Of a stretch of DNA of 64,000 bases, positions 8,764 to 17,747 are shown piece after piece. Within the stretch, counting starts at the first letter, position 1. Every line of letters begins with the position of its first letter. Made by a program: the position numbers and the translations under genes. Where the stretch lies: NCBI RefSeq assembly GCF_009846745.1, contig NZ_AQPF01000006.1, forward strand, positions 100,319 to 164,318, read 5' to 3'. The notes beneath the pieces were generated by a model. The model worked only from the letters and a program-made list of their open reading frames with translations. It ran no database searches and was not told where the DNA came from. The stretch is from Alloalcanivorax xiamenensis (lineage in GTDB: Bacteria > Pseudomonadota > Gammaproteobacteria > Pseudomonadales > Alcanivoracaceae).

Positions 8764-8865
8764 ACAACGTGAATCCATATCGTCTTATTTTCCCTAATCA
8801 CTGTCCCTTTCCCGATCTCGCCCGTCATCACAGATGAACAAGGATGAGAATGGGAATTGATATTA

Positions 8866-11361
8866 ATGCAGCGCTGTCTCCGACCCCGCTTCGCCATGGG
8901 CATCCTGGCGGCGGCCTTTCTGCTTGGCGGCCCCGGCCAGACCCGGGCGCAAGCCGAGGCGTCATCCGTGACGCAAAGGCACTACCAGATACCCGCCGGC
9001 GCCCTGGCACCGGCGTTGAATCGCTTCGCGCTGGAAGCCGGAGTGGTGATGTACTTCGATCCCGGTCTCACCGAGGGCAAGCACACTCGCGGACTGCGGG
9101 GGCAATATTCAGTGCCGGATGGGTTCGCCGCGCTACTGATCGGGACCGGTCTCAGCGCCGAGCCGGAAGCGCGGGGTCAATATGTATTGCGCCAGGAAGG
9201 CGGCGAGGGCGGTGACCATGCCAACCCTTTGCCTCGGGTCACCGTCACCGGTGAACTGGATCCGCGCGGGCGGGCTTACCGCACGCCGGGGTCCATGACC
9301 ATCATCTCCCGGGACCAGATCGACCGGATGCCGCCGCGCAATACTTCCGACGTGCTGGCGGCGGTGCCCGGCGTGCATACCTCGCAAAGCCGTCAGGATC
9401 CGGGGGTATCGGTGAATATTCGCGGCCTGCAGGACTTCGGCCGCGTCAATGTGATGATTGACGGTACCCGCCAGAACTATCAGCAAAGCGGCCACGGCAG
9501 TAATGGGCAGGTCTACGTGGATCCGGAACTGCTGGCCGGCGTGGATATCAGTAAAGGACCCAGCTCCGGCGCCGGCGGCGCGGCGGTGATCGGCGGCATG
9601 GTCAACTTCCGCACTCTGGATGTGGACGATCTGCTCAAACCGGAGCAAAAGACCGGCGGCCGCGTCAATGCCACCACCGGTGACAACGCCTATTACTTTT
9701 CCGGCAGCATCGCCGGCGCGGTGCGCGCCAGTGACGATGTGGATCTGATGGCGGCGGTGAGCCGCAAGAACGTAGGCGCGTTCAAAAAAGGCGAACGGGG
9801 TGGCAACAGCGGCGGCTATTGGCACGGCACCAGCCAGTTCACCGGCCAGGAACAGTGGTCCGCGCTGCTGAAAAGTACCTGGCGCTTCGCCGACAACCAC
9901 TCCCTGAAACTCAGTTATATCGGCCTGCGAGCGGATTTCGATGAAGGCAGCAATACTGCGTCTGGCAGTGACGCCACCGATGAAAACCAGATCCACTCCG
10001 ACACCTTCCTGATCAACTACGCCTTCTATCCCGGCAGCCGCTGGTGGGACCTGGATACCAGCCTTTACTACACCCGTACCAGAAACGATGAGTACCGGCC
10101 CGCGGACCCCGCCAATGGCTACGGCGAATTCGATCTGCGTTATGAGACCAACACCGTCGGAGGGACTCTGGTGAATCGCATGGAGGTTCCCGTTGGTGAC
10201 TGGCGTGGCTCACTGGACGTGACCTACGGCGGTGAGTTCTATCACGACTGGACCCAGCCGGATAACAGCGGTGACGAGCGCGGCAGCGACTGGTTCTCCG
10301 GACCGACGCCGGAAGGGGAACGTTCCGTGATCAGCGCCTTCACTACGGCGCGCCTGGCCCATTATGACGGCTGGGAATTGACCGGCGGTGTGCGTTACGA
10401 CTGGTTCCGGCTCGAAGGCGACGGCGAGATGTTTGTTGGGCGGCAGGAGAACGAAGACGGCGTGCGCCCGCCCTACACCCTTCTTTACAGCAAGTTCGAC
10501 GTGGCCCGCCACGATGGCTTTGTCTCGCCGACTTTGAAAGCCGCCTGGCAGGTGGCCAATCCATTGCAACTGTTCGCCAGCTACGGCCAGGGCGTGCGCC
10601 CGCCGGCCATCACCGAGTCGATCATGTGGGGCGCCCACGTCGGCAATACCTTTCCGTTCTTTCCCAATCCCGGTCTGGAACCGGAACGTTCTCGTACCTG
10701 GGAAGTGGGGGCCAATCTCAACTGGCAATCCTTGTTCCGCGACGGCGATCGCCTGCGCATGAAAACCGCCTGGTTCGACACCCGTGTCAAGAATTACATC
10801 ACCCAGGGCTTGGTGGTCGGGCCCGCCTCCGAAAACGGGGAATCCCAATCCCTGGCCTTCGTCAATCTGCAAGATGAAGTGCGTTTCTACGGTTTGGAAT
10901 GGCAGGCCGAGTATGACGCCGGCGGTTATTTCCTCGAAGCCAGCTGGACGCGGACCCTGCACGATCTGGGGCGAGGCGGTTACGACCCTTACCCGCTTGG
11001 CTGCTTCACCGGTTGTCCGCCGACTGGCCATGGCGACGCCAACGGCGGCGGCATGTTCTATCTGTTGCCGCCGGTGAAGAAAAGCACCTTGAGCGCCGGC
11101 CTGCGGCTGCTCGATCGCAAACTCACGCTCGGCGCCCGGGCCCGCTACGAAGACAACGATGGCCGCGGCGGCAGCGCCTACGAAGACGTGGTGGACTGGA
11201 CCGTCTACGACGCCTGGGCCAGCTACCAGCCCGATGATCGCCTCACCCTGCGGCTCGCGGTGGACAACCTGCGCGACCGCAACTACGCCGAACTCAACGG
11301 CCTCTCTTACTGGATCGCGCCGGGCCGCACCGTCACCGGCACGGTTTCACTGAAATTCTGA
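8866..11361 (+). CDS. hasR: TonB-dependent haem/hemophore receptor with STN signalling domain
   Basis: An 831-residue outer-membrane receptor from ATG 8866 (a TTG lies at 8857; GGGA at 8852-8855 suits the ATG). Order of parts: signal peptide to about residue 29, STN domain at about 38-100 (HYQIPAGALAPALNRFALEA), plug domain at about 125-260 (TSDVLAAVPGV, VNIRGLQDFGRVNVMIDG), then a 22-strand barrel ending VSLKF. Haem-receptor boxes are visible: GVRPPA as the FRAP-like box and PNPGLEPE as the NPNL-like box, with His591 between them, where haem receptors place an axial ligand. Position before hasA and after a sigma/anti-sigma pair supports HasR. Haem transfer from HasA is the expected job. Confidence 0.9.
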   Translation: MQRCLRPRFAMGILAAAFLLGGPGQTRAQAEASSVTQRHYQIPAGALAPALNRFALEAGVVMYFDPGLTEGKHTRGLRGQYSVPDGFAALLIGTGLSAEPEARGQYVLRQEGGEGGDHANPLPRVTVTGELDPRGRAYRTPGSMTIISRDQIDRMPPRNTSDVLAAVPGVHTSQSRQDPGVSVNIRGLQDFGRVNVMIDGTRQNYQQSGHGSNGQVYVDPELLAGVDISKGPSSGAGGAAVIGGMVNFRTLDVDDLLKPEQKTGGRVNATTGDNAYYFSGSIAGAVRASDDVDLMAAVSRKNVGAFKKGERGGNSGGYWHGTSQFTGQEQWSALLKSTWRFADNHSLKLSYIGLRADFDEGSNTASGSDATDENQIHSDTFLINYAFYPGSRWWDLDTSLYYTRTRNDEYRPADPANGYGEFDLRYETNTVGGTLVNRMEVPVGDWRGSLDVTYGGEFYHDWTQPDNSGDERGSDWFSGPTPEGERSVISAFTTARLAHYDGWELTGGVRYDWFRLEGDGEMFVGRQENEDGVRPPYTLLYSKFDVARHDGFVSPTLKAAWQVANPLQLFASYGQGVRPPAITESIMWGAHVGNTFPFFPNPGLEPERSRTWEVGANLNWQSLFRDGDRLRMKTAWFDTRVKNYITQGLVVGPASENGESQSLAFVNLQDEVRFYGLEWQAEYDAGGYFLEASWTRTLHDLGRGGYDPYPLGCFTGCPPTGHGDANGGGMFYLLPPVKKSTLSAGLRLLDRKLTLGARARYEDNDGRGGSAYEDVVDWTVYDAWASYQPDDRLTLRLAVDNLRDRNYAELNGLSYWIAPGRTVTGTVSLKF

Positions 11362-11377
11362 AAGAAGGAGTGTTTCG

Positions 11378-13144
11378 ATGACACCGCATTCATCACGAAA
11401 ATTCCGGCCGGTTGTGGCCGGTGTCGGCGCCACGCTTTTATTGATGTCGTCTTCGCTGCTGGCGGCAGTGACGCCGGAAGTGCTGTATCGGTTTTCCAAT
11501 TCTTCCGGCATGAAGCCGGCGTCGCCGCCGGTCAGAGTGGAATCCGAGGATAGAGCCTGGTTGTTCGGTGTCTCCCCGCCTGTATCGAGCGTTTTAGTGA
11601 GTTATTACACGTATCCACTAAGCGGAGTGGAAGATGACTTCGCGGCCGCCGACCTGCCTCAGGCCGGGACGGGATCCCAACCTTCGCCGCTGGTGACGGA
11701 TGGTGAAAGAGCGCTTTTTCTCATCAACCCAACATGCATGGGGGAAACGTGTTTCGGCGACCCGGACGTGTATGCGTGGCGCTCGGGGGAGGAGCCAGCA
11801 TCCTTGATCACGTCACCGGAAAATCCGGCGGAAGAGTACGGATCGGATCTTAGGCCTCGTGGTGTGCCCGCGCTGGATGCGCAAGGCAATCTCTATTTCG
11901 GCGGTGGCGGGGGGAGCTCCGGTAACGGCCTGTTCCGGCTTTCTCCGGAGGGTCAACTGGTTGAGCTGGTGGACTTTGATAACCATGCGGAAGGTCGCTA
12001 TTACCCGCTTGGGCAGCGCCCAATCGCCTTGCTTATCGATCAGGAAGAGAACGTTCTTTACGGCTTGGCGGGACGAGACCAGTCCGACGGCGTTGGTGAT
12101 TCCGAGGCGATTCCCGCGGACGACGAAAGTATGGGGACGTTGTTCTCCATTGATCTTGCCAATGTCGAGACCGACGGTTCCACCACGGTGACACTGCTGC
12201 GCACCTTCGCCAAGGAGGCCGATGGGTGTTCAGCAAACGGTGTCGACAGCTGCTTCCACGGCAGCCATACCGCGCAGCACGCTTTGCTTCAGGTCGGGGC
12301 GTGGTTGTACGGCACGTCCTTCAACACGATATGGCGTTTCCAGCCTGATGACAGTGACAGCTTTGCCGTTGTGCATGCTTTCGGGGAAGAGGTTGGCGAC
12401 GGCCGTGTGCCCTGGGGGCCATTGGTTCTGGCGGCGGACGGCAATCTTTACGGCACCACTCGCCGTACGGTGGCCGAGGAGGGCGCCGTGGATGGGGCTG
12501 GGGTTCTGTTCCGTGTACGCATCGGACAAGCCAATGATCGTTCCGACGACGAGTATGAAGTACTGCATGTCTTTGACGTGGAAGCTGATGGCGCCTTGCC
12601 GGCGGGACTCAGCGCCGGTGCCGTCGATGGAACGGTGCAGACCTTGTACGGCGCTACCTCTCGGGGGGGACGGGTTGGTAATACCGTTTCCGTCAATGAC
12701 GCCGATGGCTTCGGCACTTTGTTCGCCGTTGATATCGATCTGCCCGTGCTCGCGGAGATCGAAATCAGCGCCGATCCGCAAACCCTCACCCTGGGCGAAA
12801 GCACCACCCTGACCTGGTCGGTGAGCAACGCCAATAACTGCTCGGGGGAAGACGACTGGGCGGGAGTGAAAGCCACTGAAGGCAGCGAAATCTATACCCC
12901 CTCCGTGGATGGCGAATACGTTCTCACCCTGGCCTGCGTGGATGCCAATGACGATCGGGTGGAAGCGAGTGTCACCGTGACCGTGGAACCGGCGGAAGAT
13001 GGCGGAGATGGCGATGGTGATAACGGCGGTGACAGCGGCGGTGGCTCTTCCGGTGGCGGTGGAGGCGGCGGCGCCTTGTCACTGCTGTGGCTGTCCGTTC
13101 TGACATTGCTGACGGTGCGCCGCCGGCGCCACTTCTCCCTCTGA
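11378..13144 (+). CDS. Has-locus surface/secreted protein with propeller repeats, Ig-like domain and GlyGly-CTERM-like tail
   Basis: A 588-residue protein 16 bp after hasR, with AAGGAG at 11364-11370. A signal peptide ends near residue 30 (SSLLAA). Residues ~35-455 hold recurring blocks of the type ADGNLYGTT or TLYGATSRGG followed by GTLFAVD or GVLFRV, the pattern of tandem GloVer-type repeats likely to fold as a propeller. An Ig-like domain follows at ~458-540 with a cysteine pair (NANNCSGEDDWAG and VLTLACVD). The tail is Asp/Gly-rich, then a Gly run, one hydrophobic span (~565-580) and RRRR, matching the GlyGly-CTERM sorting layout processed by rhombosortase. It is a paralogue of the gene at 14077. 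I know no named Has component like this; a hemoprotein-binding or haem-release role is only an idea. Confidence 0.8.
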   Translation: MTPHSSRKFRPVVAGVGATLLLMSSSLLAAVTPEVLYRFSNSSGMKPASPPVRVESEDRAWLFGVSPPVSSVLVSYYTYPLSGVEDDFAAADLPQAGTGSQPSPLVTDGERALFLINPTCMGETCFGDPDVYAWRSGEEPASLITSPENPAEEYGSDLRPRGVPALDAQGNLYFGGGGGSSGNGLFRLSPEGQLVELVDFDNHAEGRYYPLGQRPIALLIDQEENVLYGLAGRDQSDGVGDSEAIPADDESMGTLFSIDLANVETDGSTTVTLLRTFAKEADGCSANGVDSCFHGSHTAQHALLQVGAWLYGTSFNTIWRFQPDDSDSFAVVHAFGEEVGDGRVPWGPLVLAADGNLYGTTRRTVAEEGAVDGAGVLFRVRIGQANDRSDDEYEVLHVFDVEADGALPAGLSAGAVDGTVQTLYGATSRGGRVGNTVSVNDADGFGTLFAVDIDLPVLAEIEISADPQTLTLGESTTLTWSVSNANNCSGEDDWAGVKATEGSEIYTPSVDGEYVLTLACVDANDDRVEASVTVTVEPAEDGGDGDGDNGGDSGGGSSGGGGGGGALSLLWLSVLTLLTVRRRRHFSL

Positions 13145-13286
13145 TTTTTGCTGGCGGGCAGGCCCCGTCGGCCAAAGAGCAATCGAGCGCCAGCCGCGCC
13201 GCCAGCCTCGGACGCCCCGTCGCGGAAAGCGGCGGGTCACTACCCCGTAACGGGGCACAGTAAACAGAGCTAAAGGAGTACCTGTA

Positions 13287-14000
13287 ATGAGCGTAACCGT
13301 AACTTACTCAGCAACGTTCGGTAATTATGACGGGACCTATGGACCTGATGCTGTCCAAGGTTGGGATGGTTCAGACGGGCTGCACAGTGGAACGACAGGC
13401 AGTTTTGAAAATCAGGATGGCTTCCTGCCCGCCTTCAACCGCCTTTTCGAGATCGCCGACCATAGCGAAAACCCGGGGGCTTTTGCCGGTGATGAAGACC
13501 CTGATCCGGTCGTGGACCTGGGCCTTTGGGACCTGCTGGGTACCTTCTCTGGTACCCAGTACGCCTCCTCCGGCGAATACGCGGGTCTGGATCTGGGCTT
13601 TATCGTCGAAGCGGCGGACGGCTCTTATCTCAACTACACCTTCTTCGCCAGCCCCACTCATACCCTCTATGGGGAAATCGGTTCGATCACCTTCGGTCTT
13701 GGCCTGGAGCAGGACAGCAATGGTCTGTACTACTTCGATGAGGAACTGGTGACCATCGACGGCTTGGACACCATCGGCCTCAATGGCGGCCTGGACGCGA
13801 ATGGTGATGTCATTGATCGCAATGACCCCAATCTGACCAACGATACCCACGCGATCGTGAATGGGCTGAAGGATGGTGATGCCTCGGCATTGTGGGCGGC
13901 CATTGACGGCAATATTGGTTCCGAGGTTTTCAATTCCGCTTTTGCCGAAGTGCTGGGTGTTCCAGAAACCACCGAAACCGAACTGGAACTGGCGGCCTGA
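13287..14000 (+). CDS. hasA: Secreted haem-binding hemophore HasA
   Basis: A 237-residue HasA family hemophore with AAAGGAG at 13272-13278. The match to Serratia HasA is clear in the haem site: GSYLNYTFF then ASPTHTLYGE gives Tyr117 and His125 with the same eight-residue spacing as Tyr75/His83. The N-terminus (TYSATFGNYDG) and the ELELAA C-terminus, a type I secretion signal ending, also fit. No N-terminal signal peptide is present. Compared with the ~188-residue Serratia protein there is about 45 extra residues between residues ~24 and 85, in the region of the flexible His32 loop; His33 and His59 are candidate second ligands. It would be exported by HasDEF and captured by HasR. Confidence 0.93.
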   Translation: MSVTVTYSATFGNYDGTYGPDAVQGWDGSDGLHSGTTGSFENQDGFLPAFNRLFEIADHSENPGAFAGDEDPDPVVDLGLWDLLGTFSGTQYASSGEYAGLDLGFIVEAADGSYLNYTFFASPTHTLYGEIGSITFGLGLEQDSNGLYYFDEELVTIDGLDTIGLNGGLDANGDVIDRNDPNLTNDTHAIVNGLKDGDASALWAAIDGNIGSEVFNSAFAEVLGVPETTETELELAA

Positions 14001-14019
14001 GCATAACCGCCTGATTGAC

Positions 14020-14057
14020 CGGTGTTCGCTCTCTGATGGGCGGACACCGCTTTTTTT
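14020..14057 (+). terminator. Terminator or attenuator directly after hasA
   Basis: Ten-base stem (14020-14029 with 14040-14049, one G-T pair), ten-base loop, then C and seven T residues. It stands inside the has locus, 20 bp after the hasA stop and before the second surface-protein gene, so it probably sets a high hasA to hasDEF transcript ratio. Confidence 0.85.
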
Positions 14058-14076
14058 AAAAAGAAGGAAGCAAGAC

Positions 14077-16014
14077 ATGCGACGGTTTGGACTCTGTTTG
14101 CTCTCATTTTGCGCCTTCGCTCTGGCGGGCCCGCCGGCCAGTGCGCTGGAACCCACCATCCTGGCCGCCAATGGGGGCCCCAAACCGGACGGTTATGAAG
14201 GGGTGGGCGCCCCCCGTGTCCCGCCACTGTTGGCAAGGAACGGCCGCCTTTATGGCATTGACGCTTACGACAATATCTTTTCACTGGAAAATTACGTTAA
14301 CCATTCCCGGCAAGTCGTACAGCTGACCGAGTTTGGGCTGGAGGCGTTCAGCGGTGGTCTGGTGCAAGACCATCGGGACGGGAAGGGAGAAATGTATGTG
14401 GCGGGCTTCCGCGTGGCCGGCCCTTTTGATGAACTCGACACTGGTCGACTGCTGCGTCTGGACTTTGATGGCAGCCACCCGCGCGCACTGGTGGAATTGC
14501 TGGAACCCAATGGCATTCTGGTGATCGATGACGATCATCTCTACGGGTTGGATAAAGGGCCGGAAGGCAATGGGCGCTTGTTCACTGTCAACCTGGACGC
14601 GGCGCAGCCGGCGCTGGAGACCGTGCACACCTTTTCCGCGGGTCCTCAGGGGCAACGCCAGTATCCCAACGGCATGATTCTGGGCTCCGATGGCTGGCTC
14701 TACGGAGTGAGCGCCTATGTGCGGGGCGTGCCCTACGCTCCGGGAACGCCGTCTTCGCCCGCCACACCCACCGGCACGGTGTATCGAATCGATCCACGGC
14801 AAGGCACGGCCTCGTTCGAGGTGTTGCATACCTTTGTTCTTGATGATGGAGAAATCCCCTGGCAGACCCGCTACGGGGAAACCTACCATCGTAATGCCGT
14901 GGACGGTGCCAACTCTATTGGTTACACCCTCAGTGGTTTGGTGGAAGGGCCGGACGGCTATGTGTACGGCAATCTCTCCCTGGGTATCTGCACCACGCCG
15001 GGTACCCAGGAAGAGGGTTGGAGCCATTTTCTAGAGGCCCTGCCGTTGTGCCATGGGCAGGAAGTCGCGGCGGACGACCAACTGAAGTGGTACGCGTCCG
15101 ATCCGCCCCATTACGATGGCCCGAATCTCCACGGATCGGTCTACCGCGTGGCCATGAGCGGCGATGACTTCGCCATTGTGCATCGTTTCAGCGGTGGTGA
15201 CGGCGGCAGCCAGCCACGGGGGCCGATGGTGCTGGCCGGAGACGGCAATATCTACGGCACCACCTATGCTGGTGGCCGTCTCAGTGGCGGCAGGGCACTA
15301 CCGGGCGAGCCGGTGGAGCCGCCGGCCGATGACGAATGGGGCTACGGCGGTGCGATTTATCGCATTAATCCGGACCAGATCCGCATCAATGAGTCCGGGC
15401 AGGTGGAAGACGATGGATTCGAACTGGTGTATGGCTTTGTAGACGGCGTGGATAAGCAAGGTAATGTGCGTTACGACGGCCGGGGACCGGTGGGTCTGTC
15501 GCTGGGATTGGACGGACGTATGTACGGAGGCAACCTAAGTGGGGGAGGCTATTTCAGTACTTCCGGCAGCAAGGTGCTGTCGCGTACAGGTACCCTTTAC
15601 CGGCTCAGCCTCAATCCGGACGATGAGCAATCCCGAGTCACCGTCACCATCACTCCCGGCGAGATCGAGGAAGGCGGCACCGCCCTGCTGGAATGGAGCA
15701 CGGTGGATGCCTCCAACTGCACCGCCAGCGGCGGCAATGATGGTGACGGCTGGGCCGGGGCCAAGGACGACAGCGGTTTCCTTCGGGTCAGCCCGGAACC
15801 GGGCACCCATTACTACACCCTGACGTGTGAAAGCACGCTGACCGGCGGCCAGGTAGGCGACGTGGCGTCCCTCGGCGTCGGCGCGCCGGATCGGGAAACC
15901 GACGAGCAGGTTCTCGAGTACGGCAATGGCAGCGGCGGCAGCCCGTCCTGGTGGTTACTCGCGGGCCTGGGGGTGTTGTTGGCGGCCCGTTCCAAGCGGA
16001 GCGGCCGGCGATGA
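14077..16014 (+). CDS. Second Has-locus surface/secreted protein, paralogue of the 11378 gene
   Basis: A 645-residue protein with AAGAAGGAAG at 14061-14070 and a signal peptide ending near residue 25 (PPASA). Repeat blocks such as GSDGWLYGVSAY, EGPDGYVYGNLS, AGDGNIYGTTYAGG and LDGRMYGGNLSGGG, each paired with a TVYRIDP- or GTLYRLS-like strand, cover ~30-515. An Ig-like domain follows (ITPGEIEEGGTALLEWSTVD, DASNCTASGG, YTLTCES), homologous to that of the 11378 protein with the same cysteine pair. The tail is YGNGSGGSPS, a hydrophobic span at ~625-638 and a basic end, a less canonical GlyGly-CTERM. Its stop overlaps the hasD start as ATGA, so it is firmly part of the secretion operon. Function unknown. 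Confidence 0.8.
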   Translation: MRRFGLCLLSFCAFALAGPPASALEPTILAANGGPKPDGYEGVGAPRVPPLLARNGRLYGIDAYDNIFSLENYVNHSRQVVQLTEFGLEAFSGGLVQDHRDGKGEMYVAGFRVAGPFDELDTGRLLRLDFDGSHPRALVELLEPNGILVIDDDHLYGLDKGPEGNGRLFTVNLDAAQPALETVHTFSAGPQGQRQYPNGMILGSDGWLYGVSAYVRGVPYAPGTPSSPATPTGTVYRIDPRQGTASFEVLHTFVLDDGEIPWQTRYGETYHRNAVDGANSIGYTLSGLVEGPDGYVYGNLSLGICTTPGTQEEGWSHFLEALPLCHGQEVAADDQLKWYASDPPHYDGPNLHGSVYRVAMSGDDFAIVHRFSGGDGGSQPRGPMVLAGDGNIYGTTYAGGRLSGGRALPGEPVEPPADDEWGYGGAIYRINPDQIRINESGQVEDDGFELVYGFVDGVDKQGNVRYDGRGPVGLSLGLDGRMYGGNLSGGGYFSTSGSKVLSRTGTLYRLSLNPDDEQSRVTVTITPGEIEEGGTALLEWSTVDASNCTASGGNDGDGWAGAKDDSGFLRVSPEPGTHYYTLTCESTLTGGQVGDVASLGVGAPDRETDEQVLEYGNGSGGSPSWWLLAGLGVLLAARSKRSGRR

Positions 16015-17747
16015 AAAAGACCAGGGACGATCTGCGCGCGGCGTTGATGCTGCAGCGCGGCACTTTCGTTTCCGTGGGCGTGTTCAGCGCGGTGATCAAT
16101 TTGCTGATGCTGGTGCCAGCGCTGTATATGTTGCAGGTCTACGACCGGGTGTTGGCGTCCGGTAATGGCGTGACGTTGCTGATGCTGACGGTGATCGCCC
16201 TGGGGCTGTACGCGCTGATGGCCGCGCTGGACTGGCTGCGCGGCTTACTGGTGATTCGTGTCGGTGAAGCCCTGGACCAGCAACTGGGCGAGCGTGTTTA
16301 TGACGCCGCCGGACAGCATGGTTTGCAAGGCGGAAATGTGTCCTCGGCCCAGGCCTTGTCGGATCTCAATCAACTGCGCCAGTTCTTCGCCGGCAGTGCG
16401 TTGTTCGCTTTCTTCGACGCCCCCTGGGCACCGCTCTACTTGATCGTGCTGTTTCTGTTTCATCCGTTATTGGGGGCCTTGGCGTTGCTGGGCGCTCTGG
16501 TATTGCTGGCGCTGGCGTTCGTCAACGAACGCTGGTCCCGGGCACCGTTGAACGAAGCCAGCGCCTTGTCCATCAACGCCGGCCGTCTGGCTCAGGAACA
16601 TTGGCGCGGCGCCGCCACCATCAAGGCTCTCGGTATGGGCGGCCGTTTGCGCCGCCGTTGGCGTGAATTGCAGGATGGCTATGTGGACCATCAACACCTG
16701 GCCAGCGAACGCAGTGTGTTGATCAGCGCGGTGACGCGGGCGCTGCGGTTGGCTCTGCAATCGCTGATGCTCGGCGCCGGCGCCTGGCTGGCGATCCACG
16801 GCCAGATCAGCGCCGGCATGATGGTGGCCGGTTCGATTCTGGTGGGCCGGATGCTGGCGCCGGTGGAGCAGGTGGTGGGCGCCTGGCGTCAGTGGAGCGG
16901 TACACGCATCGCGGTGAATCGCTTGCAGGCTTTGTTGCAGGCGCATCCGAGGCCGGAGCGGGGGTTGAGTCTGCCGCGTCCGCAAGGCGCGCTGATGGTG
17001 GAAGGGCTGACACTGATGCCGCCCGGCGCGGAACGTCCGAGTTTGGCCAATGTGCGTTTTGAGCTGACGCCGGGAGAAGTGCTTGGCGTGGTTGGGCCTT
17101 CCGGCTCCGGCAAGTCGTCCCTGGCGCGGGCGCTGGTGGGATTATGGCGGCCGCGTGCCGGCAAGGTGCGCTTGGACGGAGCGGACCTGCACGGTTGGCC
17201 CGCGGACGAATTGGGGCCGGCGATCGGCTATCTGCCGCAGGAGGTGGATCTGTTCGCCGGCACCGTGGCGGAAAACATTGCCCGCTTTGGCGAACTGACC
17301 GGCGGCGCTCAGCAAGCGGTTATCGATGCGGCGCGTCGCGCTGGCGTGCATGACATGATCCTTCGTTTGCCTCAGGGCTATGACACCGTGCTTGGCGAGG
17401 ATGGCGGCGGCTTGTCCGGCGGCCAGAAGCAGCGGGTGGCGTTGGCGCGGGCGCTGTACGGTGAACCGGCGCTGTTGGTATTGGATGAACCCAACGCCAA
17501 CCTCGATGACGTCGGCGAGGCGGCGCTGGCGGAAACCCTGAAAGCCTGGAAGGCGCAAGGCCGCACCGTGGTGTTGATCACCCACCGGGCGGCGGTGCTG
17601 GCGGTCACCGACAAGGTGCTGGTGCTCAAGGACGGCGTGATGCGGAAGTTCGGTGTTACCGCCGAGGTGATGGGGCAGCGCCGGCCAGCGGCGAAACCGG
17701 CACCCCGTGTGTCTTACAGTTTCGGCGCCGAAGGGGGTGGGGCATGA
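16011..17747 (+). CDS. hasD: Type I secretion ABC transporter HasD
   Basis: A 578-residue PrtD/HasD-type exporter without a peptidase domain. The ATG overlaps the preceding stop (ATGA). Membrane segments occupy about residues 15-310 (first pair FVSVGVFSAVINLLMLVPAL and LLMLTVIALGLYALMAAL). The ATPase domain has Walker A GPSGSGKSS, signature LSGGQKQR, Walker B LLVLDEP followed by NANLD, and a switch His in LITHRA. It energises one-step export of HasA across both membranes together with HasE and HasF. Gene order and the ELELAA-ending substrate upstream support the assignment. Confidence 0.93.
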   Translation: MKKTRDDLRAALMLQRGTFVSVGVFSAVINLLMLVPALYMLQVYDRVLASGNGVTLLMLTVIALGLYALMAALDWLRGLLVIRVGEALDQQLGERVYDAAGQHGLQGGNVSSAQALSDLNQLRQFFAGSALFAFFDAPWAPLYLIVLFLFHPLLGALALLGALVLLALAFVNERWSRAPLNEASALSINAGRLAQEHWRGAATIKALGMGGRLRRRWRELQDGYVDHQHLASERSVLISAVTRALRLALQSLMLGAGAWLAIHGQISAGMMVAGSILVGRMLAPVEQVVGAWRQWSGTRIAVNRLQALLQAHPRPERGLSLPRPQGALMVEGLTLMPPGAERPSLANVRFELTPGEVLGVVGPSGSGKSSLARALVGLWRPRAGKVRLDGADLHGWPADELGPAIGYLPQEVDLFAGTVAENIARFGELTGGAQQAVIDAARRAGVHDMILRLPQGYDTVLGEDGGGLSGGQKQRVALARALYGEPALLVLDEPNANLDDVGEAALAETLKAWKAQGRTVVLITHRAAVLAVTDKVLVLKDGVMRKFGVTAEVMGQRRPAAKPAPRVSYSFGAEGGGA

